A DNA stretch of 64,000 bases, taken from positions 15,938,620-16,002,619 of the forward strand of contig NC_092366.1 of NCBI RefSeq assembly GCF_030848805.1, in the 5' to 3' direction. Each line of letters opens with the position of its first letter. The stretch's first letter is position 1. Of the stretch, positions 21,301 through 35,074 are shown one piece after another. A program made the translations under genes and the position numbers. The notes beneath the pieces were generated by a model. It did not search any database and was not told the origin of the DNA. It saw nothing but the letters and a program-made list of their open reading frames with translations. The DNA comes from Temnothorax longispinosus (lineage: Eukaryota > Arthropoda > Insecta > Hymenoptera > Formicidae).

Positions 21301-24300
21301 ATCAGTGGTTCTCAGAGAGCGCGTTGGAAAATCTTGTATGTTATATTAGTAACAAAACATGTCTATTTTATTATAAAAAATAATATACACGTATATGTAT
21401 AATTTTGTTTAATATAGGTATTATTCGGTATATATATTGTACTGGATATTAACGCTCAATTTGCCGCGAGTAGGAATCTGTCTGAGAGCTGCTTATATAT
21501 TTCAATCGATATTCTATATATAAATTTATCAAGGACGCGAAAAAAATACCGCACTGTTGATGAAAATAATCACATTTGTCGAGAGCTACATAAATGTCTA
21601 AAGTTTCTATGTTATACTATGATTAAAATAATGTGCGCCATTATCGAGTTACATAAACGTGCATTGTTTGATGTCCAAATACATGGTCTCAGAGTCCTTC
21701 TGATTCCATAATAATTTTGTAAAACAGACAAACAAGCGTAATACATTTCCACATAATTCGGAGATTTTATATTGATTTTTAAATATAATTGAGACTCTCT
21801 CTACATTTAGAAATGCAATATTTAATTCGACGCTTGTATCATTGACAATCGTTTGAATGTCCTTGGACGAATCGCAAGGGTAGATTTAATAACGGTGCTA
21901 TAATGAATATCATGGTATTGATCGCATTTCGGCGTCGCCTTATTACGGGCAGCGAGATATTTTTTATGACTCTTTCTGCGTTTTCCAGTGACATAAATTA
22001 CGGGCATTTCCTAGCTACGTACGCGGACCCCTTCGATTTATCCATAAAAATAGCCGCATTGTCGAAACTCCGTTTCCCGAATGCCGCGCTGGGCGTTCCT
22101 TTTTTTTTCATGTAAATTTTACCGCGCGGCGGAAGGAGGCCTAATTTTTTTCGCAAGGGCGGTTCCCGCCGCCATTTTGTGCGGCTGGAAGGGTCGCCAG
22201 GAGCCCCTGAATTTACTCTAATTACTTTCCCGGGATATTACGGCTCTGCAGAAATGTTATTGATAACAACTGCTTGTTGCCTCCGCGCGCTGTATGGGAT
22301 TCTGTCGGCTGTAAATTGTTCTTACAATCGGTGATTATTTCTAATTTGCGACAAAGTATCGTCATTAGATGTTACGGCCTATTATTAGCGATGCGAACGT
22401 TATTATTATACTCTCCTGTCCAGCATTAAGAGGGTATTTTTATTGTTGCGGTTGTGACGCTCGTTTTCAAGAAATAAAAATGTATCGTTTTACAGGAGTG
22501 AATTTTCTCGCATAAATATAGTTTTTAATTGCAAGTTTCTGTTTACGTGATTACATCTGAATTTCACGTGTTATATCTTTCTTACGTTACAACGATTAAA
22601 ATTTTGATAATTGGAATGTCATAATATGCTTACAAATAATTGGAAGAGACGTGGGGTAAAAAAGCTTGTCGGATAATTTGTTTATTTGTCGGATGATAAA
22701 AACGATGATGCAATAATGTTGTTTGCAAAATAGCGCGCGATTGAACATGACGAGAATTGGCGATTAACAATTTTTCAAGAATTTTACAACTGTTCTCTGT
22801 ACACTACCGCCGTTAAATGATACTCTATTTGCATTTAACGCTCTTAACAATAATTGCGACACAATGTGTTCACTTTCTAATTCAAGCGCAGCGTGTACGC
22901 GAATTTTAAAGAGTTGTTTAAATGTAAATGAGGTGTAAAAGGACGTCCATTTTCCTTGTTCAGTGTTTGCCTATGTTATTGCAAGTGCGACATTGATTAA
23001 AATCCTGACGTTTAAAATAAATTATTTGAACCCCGTAGAGAAATGTGACTGAATAAAGTTACTTTCATTCGATCCATTGTTGTTACGTTTGTCTGCATTC
23101 GTCGATAATCAGTCGCAAAGAAAATATTCGCAGAATAATTACATTTTTGTTCTCACAATATCTTCGAGATTTGGTTGTTAAAAAATTTACCTATTTTCAA
23201 TGCGCCCTTCTTAAATTATTAATGGATTATCTTACTTTTATCTGAGCTTCAAAGCATGCAAACTAAAAAGATACGTACTTTCGTGTAACATTGATTTTGA
23301 TGCCGCTCATATATATAGCAACATTTTTATGGCTTCTTTTCGCCAGTAACCCTCGACAAAATGGCGAGCGTCGGGAGATCACGCGCCGTCGGATAGAAAC
23401 TACGTCGATGAAGACGCACTTTTTGCTAATTTTACTGAATTACTATCAAACTTGTATGAAGCAATACTAATTTTTCGAAGAAAATTAATTATACAATATT
23501 AATTTTAGAACTTCATGATACACGAACAATTTTCACAAAATCTGTCTGGCATATACGGAATTCTTTTTATGCTGTATGTATGCTATCGAAAGTGACAGTA
23601 TAAAATATAAAATACTTTCTCGTTTTATTTTATACAAATATAATACGAATAATGACTATATCACGCATTATTCTGCATGGAAAATGGTATACATGGTCTA
23701 ACAAATTTCAATAATCAACTTAATTGCTAACAATTTCGCAATTCCGTTGTCTGGAACCGTAGAACATGAGAGCTGTGAGAGATCATGGAAGAGACCTTTG
23801 TCTTCATTAGGCTATCGATCGGCAAGTACATTACTATCGGTGCATGAACACCGAAATGAATGAAGTCAATCTTCCACACTAACATCGATACTATTATTGG
23901 ACAATACTGTTGGTCGACGGTATCAGAGTGACGGTTTCGTCCTCACGTGCGTGGCGTGATTTATAAGATACGAGATCAAACGCGGTATCGACGCGTAGTT
24001 TTACATTATTGCTTATTAATTCAGTTTTAAAGTATATCTTTATTCACGGGAAATCTTTGTAGATATGACAACTTTGTTACAAGAATGTACGATTATTACC
24101 GACGTCGCGTATTTTCTATTTTATTTATTGCCACGTAAGCCAATGAAAACTGTTTTACGTCGGTGTGAATTTGCGTTAACCCCAAATCAATATTTGTAAT
24201 GCACATACTTCGATTGTGCGCGCGAAACAATATCGGGAATAAATTTTCCGGTATTTCTATCCGCTTGCGGTTCATTGATAGACATATTAATGTGTACATG

Positions 24301-25600
24301 TGTAACGAAACAAATGAAATCGGCTTGTTACTTGTAGCTGCGATACTACGATTATACGTATCCAATAAACGCCGGAGGCCGCTGGAAGCTCAAGCTAATT
24401 CGAAAACGGCAACTGCGTCGTAGATATTATTCATCGGATATATTTCCACGATATAGTAAGCAGTGAAAAAGGATACCGAGGCGGCGGTAGCGCGATAACC
24501 GCATTCATTATGTAAACATTTTTCTGAGTAGATGAATTATCCTTGCAGCAAATTCATTTATTTCATTTTTAAATTTTAAAATATTACAAGATCATCGTAT
24601 TATTGATTCTTATATTTATACGTTTATTATCTTGTGCGAATTAAAACAGATTTATTACCGACAGCAGATGCGTAAATATTATGCATTAGTTATGCTCGAA
24701 TTAAAAAAAAAAAAAGAATTTAAAAAAGAACAAACATCACCCTTGTTTATGTTTTATATACGCGCGAGCGGGCTGGTTTCGTAAATTTCGGTACCGCTAT
24801 GCGGAACTAAGTTGAAAGCATTACGTAAAATTTTAAACAGATCCGGCAAATCCTATCGCTGCGAGCGAAATCTCGGAAAACGCGGAAGGACCTAATGCCA
24901 AACAATTTCGAAAAATTCCAGATCGATCTAACCCAGTAACGGGCGTCGCACGTGTAACGGATTGAATTTAATCCCGGCCATTGTTCGTAACCAGAATTCA
25001 CCAATCATACGCGGGTCGATCCAAACCCCAGGTACAGATACATCGTAGGCGGGTCGAAGAGTTCGACAGCAGGGATGCTCGGCTGCCTTCCAGAATTTGT
25101 TAGCGAGGGAACTTTCATCGTGAAGCCTCCGATATAGTGCATAGTAAGTATTATATATTTCGTAACTTGATCAGGCAATTATAAAGATCTGTTTTGTTTC
25201 CGATAACGAACCAGATCATATATGATTTCGATGGGGAAAGCGAAAGAGGATGGCGCAGTATAAATATGACGCGCGCACCAAATATGATCTATATGAAAGA
25301 TCTTTTATAAAAGTTCAGAGTGTGATTATTCGGTCGTCTTTTTTTTTAAAGAAATTTTTTGACAATATTTTACACTTATTGCTTCTCTTTTGAGTAGGAA
25401 AAGAAATGTAAGATTAATTAAAGATCACAACTTAACGAAATATAACTTATTTCCAAGATCAATGTACTATAGGACATATGTATAACTATTCATCTAATAC
25501 TAATTGTTCGCGGATATATGTCGAAGTGTTAAATTCGTAGCTCGTAGTACCGGCTTTTAGCTAGGAAATTAAATTATACCGTCGACACAATTGCAATTTT
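21301..25600. other. AT-rich non-coding stretch with balanced patch
   Basis: Mostly AT-rich. At 22120-22480 the DNA is non-repetitive and balanced, with motif-like words (TAATTA, GCCATTTTG at 22171, TAGCGATGCGAACG), the look of a conserved non-coding element. Another YY1/Pho-like word lies at 23357. An A13 run sits at 24703-24715. No open frame over 90 codons and no coding signal. Confidence 0.55.
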
Positions 25601-26600
25601 GCGATGACTAGGAATCGGTGACCGCAATACTATTCGGCAGCCTTTGTGCACGATGGCTCTCCACGGTTCTCTCTGATGAGAGTGTGTTCGAAAACATTCG
25701 AGCGCATATTAAAACCGCACGCGTATAGGGGGAACCATGTGGATTTTCGATTCGCGCTGATCCTGCCCAGGCGCTTTCTTTGCCGACTTCCAAACAGGCG
25801 GACGCCACGGCAACGAAAGCGACAAGCGGACAAAAAGCGTAGTCACAGCCTAATCCTTGAGGAGGCCGCTCGATATCGCCCAGCCGCACGATCCTCCGGG
25901 AGGATTCGTTCCCAGGAGGGCGTCGAATGCTGCTGCTGCTGCTTCTGCTGCTGCTGCTGAAGCCACGCGCGTGCGGTGGCGCATAATAAGCATTAGCCCT
26001 CCCGTTTATAATCGCACGATCGGCCCGCTTATCCAGGCCAGGGCTGCCTGGGTGCGCTTGTGGCCCTTTGTTTGCGGAGACTTGCTTTTTCGAACGGCAC
26101 ACGGGGTCGCGGGGGAGGATGTAGGGGATATAAACGGAGAGCGCGAGAGAGCGATGCGGTACGAGCTGGTCGGAGACAGAGCCAGAGCCAGAGGAACGCA
26201 CCCCTACAGAAACGAAAACGACGACGAATGCTAAACGATCCCTCAACCTCAGGCCAACCCTCGGCAACCCTCTTTTCCTCGTGTTTCTCCGCGTTGTACG
26301 GCCTCGCTGATAGGGCAGCGTCGGTGCCCGTCGTTGATGCGAACCTCGCGAAAGATGGCTGCCCGCCATTGTCCCCGCCCGTTTTGGTTAGGCACTTTGA
26401 AATATTATGCCGACCGTATCGTCGGTGGTTACCTTTACGTCCTTGCGTCTATTACGTTATATACACTAGGACCGTCGACGATAAGCGACATCGCGCTGCC
26501 GCGCTGATGAGAACGCAACCGGCGATATCGCTCGTCGGCTGCGGTTGAATTTCTTTGAAGAATTTTTGGTCGGCCTCTAATACCCGAAACCTGACCTCCC
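25601..26600. other. GC-rich block with CTG repeat
   Basis: Balanced to GC-rich DNA with overlapping frames on both strands (up to 253 codons on the minus strand, 25608-26369). The minus frame has a poly-Ser stretch from the CTG/CAG repeat and Arg-rich flanks. No recognised domain, start context or splice site supports it. The YY1-type word AAAGATGGCTGC lies at 26351. Confidence 0.5.
25928..25959 (+). repeat. (TGC)n trinucleotide repeat
   Basis: About ten TGC/CTG triplets with one TTC interruption. CAG/CTG repeats are common in hymenopteran coding and non-coding DNA. No reading frame here is otherwise convincing. Confidence 0.85.
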
Positions 26601-27522
26601 TTTCCTCAGCGTGGCTACTGAAAGAGTTTTACGTAAAGAGTAATGCATAATGATTCACAGACATTGAGATTTATTCTAATTGAGCTTCGATGTAACGCAA
26701 ACATTAGCAATTAATTATACGATCTCTAAATAATGGGAACCAAATTTTAGTCTTAGCAATAATTTCAATGTTATTTTTTAAGAATTCAAGATGTAGGCAA
26801 TCCTTTGCTGCAGAATAATTTAAAGAATTTAATCGAAACGTGAATTGTATTATATTATTAAATATATTAATATAATGATCTTATTACCATTAATATCCGC
26901 TGACGTCTCTATCGATGATAAAATTTTCATGCATTATGTTACACTTGAGCGAGAATCGGTATTATTCCACTGGAAGATCGTGGTCTTCATTCCGCACAAA
27001 TCGGTATTTCATTAAACATCGGTGAGGGGTAGATCGATTGGATGAAACGCAACGTCCGAGAAAAGTTTGCGAATCAGGTTTCCGAAATGCACACGTCAAT
27101 AATTTGCATTCCAATATCGTTGCTATCGCAGTGGTATCAACTTTGATTATTATCCTTTTCCCCACGTTTTGTTTCTTTTCTGTTGCGTATCGCGAGCGCG
27201 CTTTTTTTTCGTATTCCCTCCATATCGAGACATTAATTGTATCTTCATGTCGATAAAAACGGCTCTTTTTACGATAATATAAATGTTACATCCGAATAGT
27301 CCAACCAATTTTAAGCTTATTTATAATACGATACGTACATTTAATTTTTATATATCTGTCTCAGGAATCTGAAATTTTATTCAATTTACTCTTATACACT
27401 GTTATTACTTTCTCATATTATTGTTATCGTCTTTTACGTTATTAATTCACCATTATCATTACAAATTTTAATATGAAGAGGAGAGATCAGTCTCCTCACT
27501 ATGTTAAACTTGTTGATATAAA

Positions 27523-27556
27523 ATCATATATATATGTATATGTATATATATATGAT
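27523..27556. repeat. 13-bp AT inverted repeat, 8-base spacer
   Basis: ATCATATATATAT at 27523-27535 is matched exactly by ATATATATATGAT at 27544-27556, around GTATATGT. The ATC/GAT ends make this more than a plain TA repeat. A small cruciform is possible. Confidence 0.7.
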
Positions 27557-27688
27557 ATGTAAAAGATCAAGTCTGAATTGTCATAGATTGGTTTATAAAT
27601 AAGCCGCGAGAAAACCTTCAGCGATTCACGTTTTCATTTATCTGCACACACATCGCGCGCAGGATCGCTAACGTATCGCTCGCGACTA

Positions 27689-27898
27689 GTGCATCGGTCA
27701 GGTGCAGTTTGCCGTGGCTATGCTCGTTCATTTGACGGAGAATCGGATTTCATTATACATAGTGCGGCTAGATTGAACGGATCAAACGAAATGCCGATGA
27801 AAAGTTTGCAAATAGGCTTTTTAGAAGGAGATCAACACGATATCGCATTGGTTTACATAGAAGCCGTCATATCGCGAGCCAATTCTGCGGAAAAGTAA
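27689..27898 (+). other. Weak small open frame candidate (69 codons) with TATA-like upstream
   Basis: A TATAAATA box-like word lies at 27594, with CTTCAGC about 26 bp later and an ATG-initiated 69-codon frame starting 95 bp downstream of the box. The peptide (starts MHRSGAVCRGYAR) is mixed and not low-complexity, which stands out in this AT-rich region. Spacing of the box to the candidate initiator is shorter than the usual 30 bp, and no family is recognised. Probably chance. Confidence 0.12.
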
Positions 27899-30800
27899 CA
27901 TTATCGGATATTTTTAGTGGATTTCAAGCTACGCGGCTTGACTGCGCCGTTTCCTAACAGCGCGAACTACAAAAAAATATATAACGATAAATTTATATAG
28001 GCAAAATTTGTTTTTGAGATTTTTGCCCGAGTATCGTAATATCTCTCGCGAGAGGAAGGTATATAATGCATAGAAATTTAAACAGCCGCACATATACCGC
28101 GTCTCTTTATCGAGGACGGCAATTGATTATTCGGGAAGAAGAAATATTAGCAATTGCGCGGCGATAATTCAGCAATATAGCTTAATGTAGCTGATACTTT
28201 ATTGCTAATATGTTCATTAACTTTTGCGTCAAGGTCATAATTTTCGTATGCATATGTACCCTGTCGCAGGAGAGATTTCACCATGATTTCATAAATTCAA
28301 GAAGACTGTGTCGAAATTAAACGATAAAATGATTCCTCCCATTTTTATAATAGCGTTCATCACACTTTCGCCTTTTAATTGATACACTGATTTACAAATC
28401 GGCCGGCTTTAATGAAAAATCAATATTTTTTGCGCGGCGTCATTATAAACGCAACGCGTTAATGCGCAATTTTGCCGTGTTGTGAATTTTACAGAAATAA
28501 TTTAATGAACATCGATTATTAGCGGAGCAACTGTAGGTATTTAAGTTGACCCTCTGTCTCGCTCATCGATCTCCACTACTTCCAATTCCACTCTCACTTG
28601 ATATGAAATAGACTATCCATCCGGCGTCGCGTCGTTCCTGCAACGCGAAATTTTTTCTATAATATATCGGTATCCGCGCAATCTTGGATTTATGTAAACA
28701 TAAATTCTCCGAAAAACTCAATGAAAATATTTCCCATCGTGTTTATTTGTCCGTATTGTTTTTGCGTCGTTCGCCTGTACCTTTGAAACGGTTAGCCTCA
28801 TGGAACAAGCTTTTATCAATTGGACCGACGTATTTTCTTACGAAAAATTTAAATTGTATGTTTTCAATAACAAATTGCAATTAATGCGAATGACATGCCC
28901 GCACGCGAGACCTCGTAGTACTATATGTATATTTTGCCTCCAATAACGTAAACTATTTCTAGTTTCAGAGAAATTGCTTAAAACGATATAAACAAGATAA
29001 ATAATTTTCATTCGCGCATCCGGCAAATATATCTTGTCCGTAGTTTAAATATACATATATATGTCACTTGATTATTAGAAGTTTATTTACGTCCGATCGT
29101 GTACTTCTGATCCAATGGCAATCCATTTTCCATCAAAATTTATCTCGTCACCGGTATCAATGTGCTCCTTTCTCAACCAATCATTCGATATTATTTTTAC
29201 GTGCAAAATATGAAGTAAAATTGTTTATAAAGCTGTACTATAAAGCTATATTATCGCATCACTTACTCATACATCTATTTTGCTACTTACGTCACATTTC
29301 TGTTACGTTCTATATTTACCGACGAGGATGACTAAACATTTTGAGGCCGAGTTAAATTTTCCCAAATTTCGTTTCGCGGAACCGGATAGACGGACGACGC
29401 GTGTGTGTGCAACCAGGCAGATTAATCAAACGGTAGAAAAATTGGAAGAGGAAGCTATTGACAGCCGGCGCGGTATAAAAAATAAATGAAATTCAATACC
29501 CGCGCCTGCGATGGGCGGTTAATAAGCAAAAATCTGTCAAGCAGCACCAATGGCGTACTTAATTAACGTCGTATGCCTTCATGGAAAATCTTCGGGATAC
29601 GTGCGATCAACAATTTATTATCATTCCTCTGCCTCGGTTTCATACCGTTAATTCATTTAAGAAATTACTTAGTGTCTCTTCGAAATTGTAAGTATCTTTT
29701 ATTGATAAATAACACAAACAGTTTTAATAATAAATCTTAATTAGAAATTATAAACTGAATTGATGCGATAACTCGTTCTTACTTACTACGCATGTTCTCC
29801 ATGTTACATTCAAAGTTGCATTTATTTAGCTTGGAAGTTAATATCGTTTATAAATAATGAGAAAGTACCTTATAACGATATACATACATTTATTAATATT
29901 GTTGAGTTCTAAGAGTTTATTTAAGACCATCTTTTGGGACCATCACGAGAAAATTACGTCGTATGAAAGAAAATATATTCTGAGTTTTAAAAGAATTATT
30001 TTTTTTTATATTAGATTAAATGTATATTACATACATCTATTAGGAACTTTATATGACGCATTTTTCTTTAAATTATATATTTCTTTTAATTATATATTCC
30101 ATTAACTGATCAGTCTTTCTTAATAAAATCGCGAAAGTAAGTTGGATCTGTGCATATGATGAGTATATTGGTTACCAATTCATAGCGGACTAATGTACAT
30201 ATTGCATAGAAGTAGTAATTAATACTAAATTGCTAGACAGATGACTATTTTATCAGATTTTAACTTAAACAATGAAAAATGTATCCAGATACGCGATCCG
30301 ACGGCAAACCGACAGTTTCGCGATCACGCGAGAAAGAAAGAATAAAAATATTAAGCATAAAAATTATCGATAAAATTTACTTTTTTTTTATTGTATACAG
30401 TTTGCATAAACGATTTGTGACACGTGTTTTGCGATTCACAGCCGAATTGAACTAGTTTTTTAAATTATGATATCGTTGCTCTGCGAGAACGTTACCGTCG
30501 GCAGAAGAACGTTTCACTTGAAATGATTCCACAGAGCACTGTTGTTTTAAAAGTTGTAAAATAATTTTCTTCGTACGTTAAGATAATTATAATTATATAA
30601 CATTTCCTAGTTTTTTCTTATATAAATTTTTATATTGTATATTTCGTTGACAGCTCGCTGAGAACATCTAATACAATTGTTATTCTTTTCAAGCATGTAA
30701 TACGTAAATTTTATTGATGTTTCCTTGAAATACAAATTAGTTGTAACATAGTTAAAATATAATGTATGCTCATACTAACATTAAAGCTAGTTCTAAGCAG

Positions 30801-33150
30801 AAAATACAAAAAATTCTCTGCTTTCTGCGAAATTTTGCATCAAACGATGTAATACTTGGAAAGATTTTGCTTACTTTTATTAAAACTTAATGCAAGTTTG
30901 AAGATTTATTAAGATTGCATAAGAAATATCGATAGTTTCATGAAAAAAAGTAGTTAATGAAAAAGAATCACGTGGAATGCTTTATTTCTCTATCTAGAAC
31001 TATATTTTTTAACGAATAATAAAGAAGGCATTCCAGAGTATATTTTAAGATTATTCGGAGTCTGAAAGTTTTTCAATGTAAATAGTTATCCAAGCGATAG
31101 AACATCAAAGATGTTTGCACGAGCCGCGTGCCTCCATTTTTACGCCGGTGAAATGTCCGACGGATAGCGAATGGCGCGCTGCCTGACGAAAATATATTTT
31201 CTTTTCTCATTTAGCATTTATTAACAAAGACGTTTTTAAGTAATTCACAATCGTCGCACTTTTATCTGCATTATCTTATTAATTATTGATAAAAATCTAC
31301 GAAATTATCTATAATTATTAGAAATACCTTTCTTCGAAGATATTGACTTTGCTTATCACAGCGTATTTTGCAAGATTTCATAAATATTCTAATAGGCAAT
31401 AACAAATGTCGCTAATTTACAATTAGAAACGATTGTTCTTTTTTGTCTGAGGCGATTATATCTTTGTTAATCGTTTTTTGAACACGTCGAAATCTTAACG
31501 TCGTCGTTTTACACGAAAAACACGCATGTGAGACGTTTTTATCGAGAAAGGATTATCGTAGGATGTTTTCAGCGAGTTTTTCACGGGATATTAAGAATAG
31601 ATTTGGCGGCCGCGACGGCGCTGTGTGAGCTAAGGCCGCCATAAAAATTCGGTGATTTCAACCGACGGCGAGGGCAAGGTCTCCTTTCGTCTCGCGGCCA
31701 TCGATTCATGCGCACTCGCACTTTCCTCCATTTTTATTCGAGGCAAAACATGTCTCTCCCTTGGTGTTTATCACGGGCGGTAATCTACGCTTTAAAGGAG
31801 AATAATGTCCCTAATTTTCTTAATTACGCGAAAATCGATTTGAGAAAAAGGCGTGAAGAAGAAGCCACACTCTTCCTTCGCTTTTTCGTTAACAATTTAG
31901 CGATGTTTGAACTCTTTTGTAATATTTTATTTATCGTTTCTCAGCAAGCGTACGTTTCCCGTTGTATCGTACGCACATTATATCGTGTCTAATGTATATT
32001 TATACGTACAAATATCTCCATTTTGCTGGGCAAACATATATATTTTTATAATATCAAGCCCCGCGTATCGGGATCCCGTTTGATTGTTGGGTTTTATGTG
32101 GATTTATGCTATATCAATAACCGCAGCAATATAAAATATAATCGCGGTAACTGTCGTTATTAATTTTTCAATTCCCTCTTTTCGTTTGCTTTCGTAAGTT
32201 CCACCGACAATTTGAAACGCGTCAACTTACATGTATCGATTAACAAATATTCAACGACTATCGCAAATGGGGGATCGAATAATAATAGCCTCTCCTTTTT
32301 TTAACTCGCGACAAACGAACGTTTCATAAATGCATCGTGAAAAATGGTAATAGGATGAAATACGTGATTCTGATGGAAAAGAAGTATAAAACCTCTAAGT
32401 AATAATGAAGTAATAAAGGTTAAATTTCGAAGTTAATTACGAACCGATGACGCGAAACGTAATTTTGTCTGATAGTGGCCCATTTTCAGGTTATCGTAGC
32501 GAAAATTATATTTAACGTAATTATTTTGTTGGCAACTACGAACTTTAACCTCCGCGTTATAATTTGCGCGCGCGGCTCGTCGCCGTATTTATCTCGGCCG
32601 ATTTAAATGTTTAAATAAATATCTGTCAATTTTACATTCATTATTAGTTTCGTATTTGTTTCCGATCACTTTCCGTTTTCAGCTGCGTTGAATGCTCCAC
32701 GTGATTTTATTGTTAGTAATTATTACCGGAACATTTATATACGTTATGTATCTTTCGCTCGCAAAATTGCGCTTTCGATTTCTATCGTGATGCGAAACAG
32801 AAGTTGACCGGTAGGTATACATTTCTTCGTGCGACGTTCTTTCTTTCTGAGCACCGTCGTTTTGATGTAATTCCCAGGCGTGGGATATCGTGTAATTCAC
32901 TTTGTGCCCGACTTTGCGACTTGAGCTCCCTTCGCTGTAAAACTAACGTTTTAATCGTGTAAGAAGGGGATTTCCCGTTTTACTTACAGAGGAGAATAAA
33001 AAAGTAATCGACGGAAATCCCGCGGAAATCTAAAGTCCGAGAAAGAGCGTGGATGACCTCCGGCGATTAGCAAGCGTTCCTTCGTTTTATCCGCGATCAG
33101 AAATGGAAAGTGGATCGCACTTTCGATTGCCGACAAAAAAAAAGAGACGC

Positions 33151-33205
33151 ATAAAGAGAGGGAGAGAGAAAAAGAGAAGGAGAGAAGGAGGGAGGGAGAA
33201 GAAAT
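33151..33205 (+). repeat. Purine-rich GAGA/GGGA tract
   Basis: About 55 bases, nearly all A and G, with GAGAG and GGAGG words. GAGAG is the core recognised by insect GAGA-type factors, but binding here is unproven. Confidence 0.6.
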
Positions 33206-34338
33206 CGCAGAAACGCGAAGTGCGCGTTCCATATTACGTTTCTGTTTCTATTGATTGCAATTAATTGGACTGTTTCTCCGCACAATTTAAATTATTTCAC
33301 GATAAATCAGAATACAGCTCGCGACAGTTACGGTTTTTACAACGAAAGACGCGTTTCGTTGTTTCAGATCGCGAATTTATTAACACATTTTACGCGTGGA
33401 AAAAGATATCGGGCTCGGTGGAAGTTAAGTGATTCCGCGGATGTCCGACGATCTTGACAGAAAACCGATCGTACAAGCACTTTTGCGGACTCCGGAGCTA
33501 AACGCATGTAATTACATCGTACCTCGCTCTCGAATAATGAGAATAAGAGAATGCAAAATTAACATGTAAAACGTTAAAACGACACATTTTGTACGATAGA
33601 AACGGGCTGTTCAACTGTCATCGTAATAGCCCCCGATCGATATTTTTAATTAAATCACGTAATTTTTGCAAAACATCCCGTTCTTCTTGTACGTGAAAAC
33701 AACACTTCATTACGTGTCACAAAGCGCCAACGTGTAGAACAGCATTTTAATGCGGATCAATCGAATTATCTCAAAGTTCAGTTTGACTATTCTCTTATAT
33801 ATATGTGTGAACAGTAGTATTACAAGTTAGAGGAAATATGCCGGCTCGCGAAATATCGTGAGCTGCGCCCGATGGAAGGGATCCGACGAAAATTTTTCAA
33901 ACTACTGAAGCATCGAATCGGCGAAGGCCCGAAATAAAATTTGCTCTGCGTCGTCCTCGCGCCCGGCACCGCAAATACGCCGAACATCGAAACGAACTTC
34001 ATGACGATTTCATCGACCGATAACCGCGATTGGTTTGACGTTCAACCGCATACCTATGATTCGATAAGGTCCGAAACGACGGATAAAATATGAGATTTAT
34101 TAGAAACGAGCGGGTAGCATCGTTAGCGTCGTCGCACGTACAATTAGCGAATATTATGAATTTGTTTTAAGCCAAGAGAGTTCAATTTAGACAATTTATT
34201 CCGCCTTTAATCGTATCGCTAAAACAGCGATTTCATCCGTTTTTACCGTCGTTTAATGAATTCTCTTTTATCTCTTTTCAATAATAATTCCAGAGAGAGA
34301 AAAAGAGACATAATATTCAGTTATATATTAAAATTAAA

Positions 34339-34360
34339 GTCAACTCTATTTGAAGTTGAC
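34339..34360. repeat. Perfect 7-bp inverted repeat
   Basis: GTCAACT and AGTTGAC flank the 8-base spacer CTATTTGA. The arrangement resembles a dimeric factor site, but no specific family consensus is matched. Confidence 0.45.
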
Positions 34361-35051
34361 ATCCGCCACGCGTGCGTTTGGAAAATTTATTTTACTTAAA
34401 AGACATCGTAAGTTCTGCCGGAGTTTAATGAAGCAGCGTAATATTCTAGTATTAAAATATGTACTATATGGGGATAGTCCAATGACGAATAATCGTCTAG
34501 AGATCTTTGAGAGATCAGAGATTGCGATAATATGAATTTAATAAAATAATTACTCAATGAAAATCTCTTTTTGCATCTACGAAAAACTGAGCGCGCCTTA
34601 TTCAACATACAGATAAAATGATAGATGTATACGCGATCGAGCTTGCGTAAATCCTAATATTTTTTGTAAAATATTATTCCCAGCATCCTTGCACGACCGC
34701 TATGATAATTACGCGCTGTATAAAAAATATGCGCCTCGTTCGCTGTCCAGAATCAGAAATTAGAATACTGAGCACGCCGTCACGGTGAAAAGCGACTCGT
34801 ACCTCCATGAAAAATACTGGAATGTTGATTCAGCAGTCGGAGAAAAAATATTTTTTTCCGTAGAACGCGGGCGCAGTGGGACGTTTCAACGCTTGTACAG
34901 GCGTTATCAGTGCTTTGCCGGTGAAGGTCGCGGATCAATTTCTTGAAATCTGAGTAAATCTACAGAGATACGATACGTCAATTACAAAATAGCCGCGATA
35001 CAGAGGTCACAACAATATTTCACGGTCAGATAAAAATATTTTCAGTGCTGT

Positions 35052-35074
35052 AGAGAGAGAGAGAGAGAGAGAGA
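35052..35074 (+). repeat. (AG)n dinucleotide repeat
   Basis: Twenty-three bases of uninterrupted AG repeat, followed by AAACTG. A microsatellite, also a dense GAGAG array. Confidence 0.85.

Noticed and set aside
25608..26369. 253-codon minus-strand frame with poly-Ser
   Set aside because: The poly-Ser comes from the CTG/CAG repeat; overlapping + strand frames of similar quality exist and no family is recognised.
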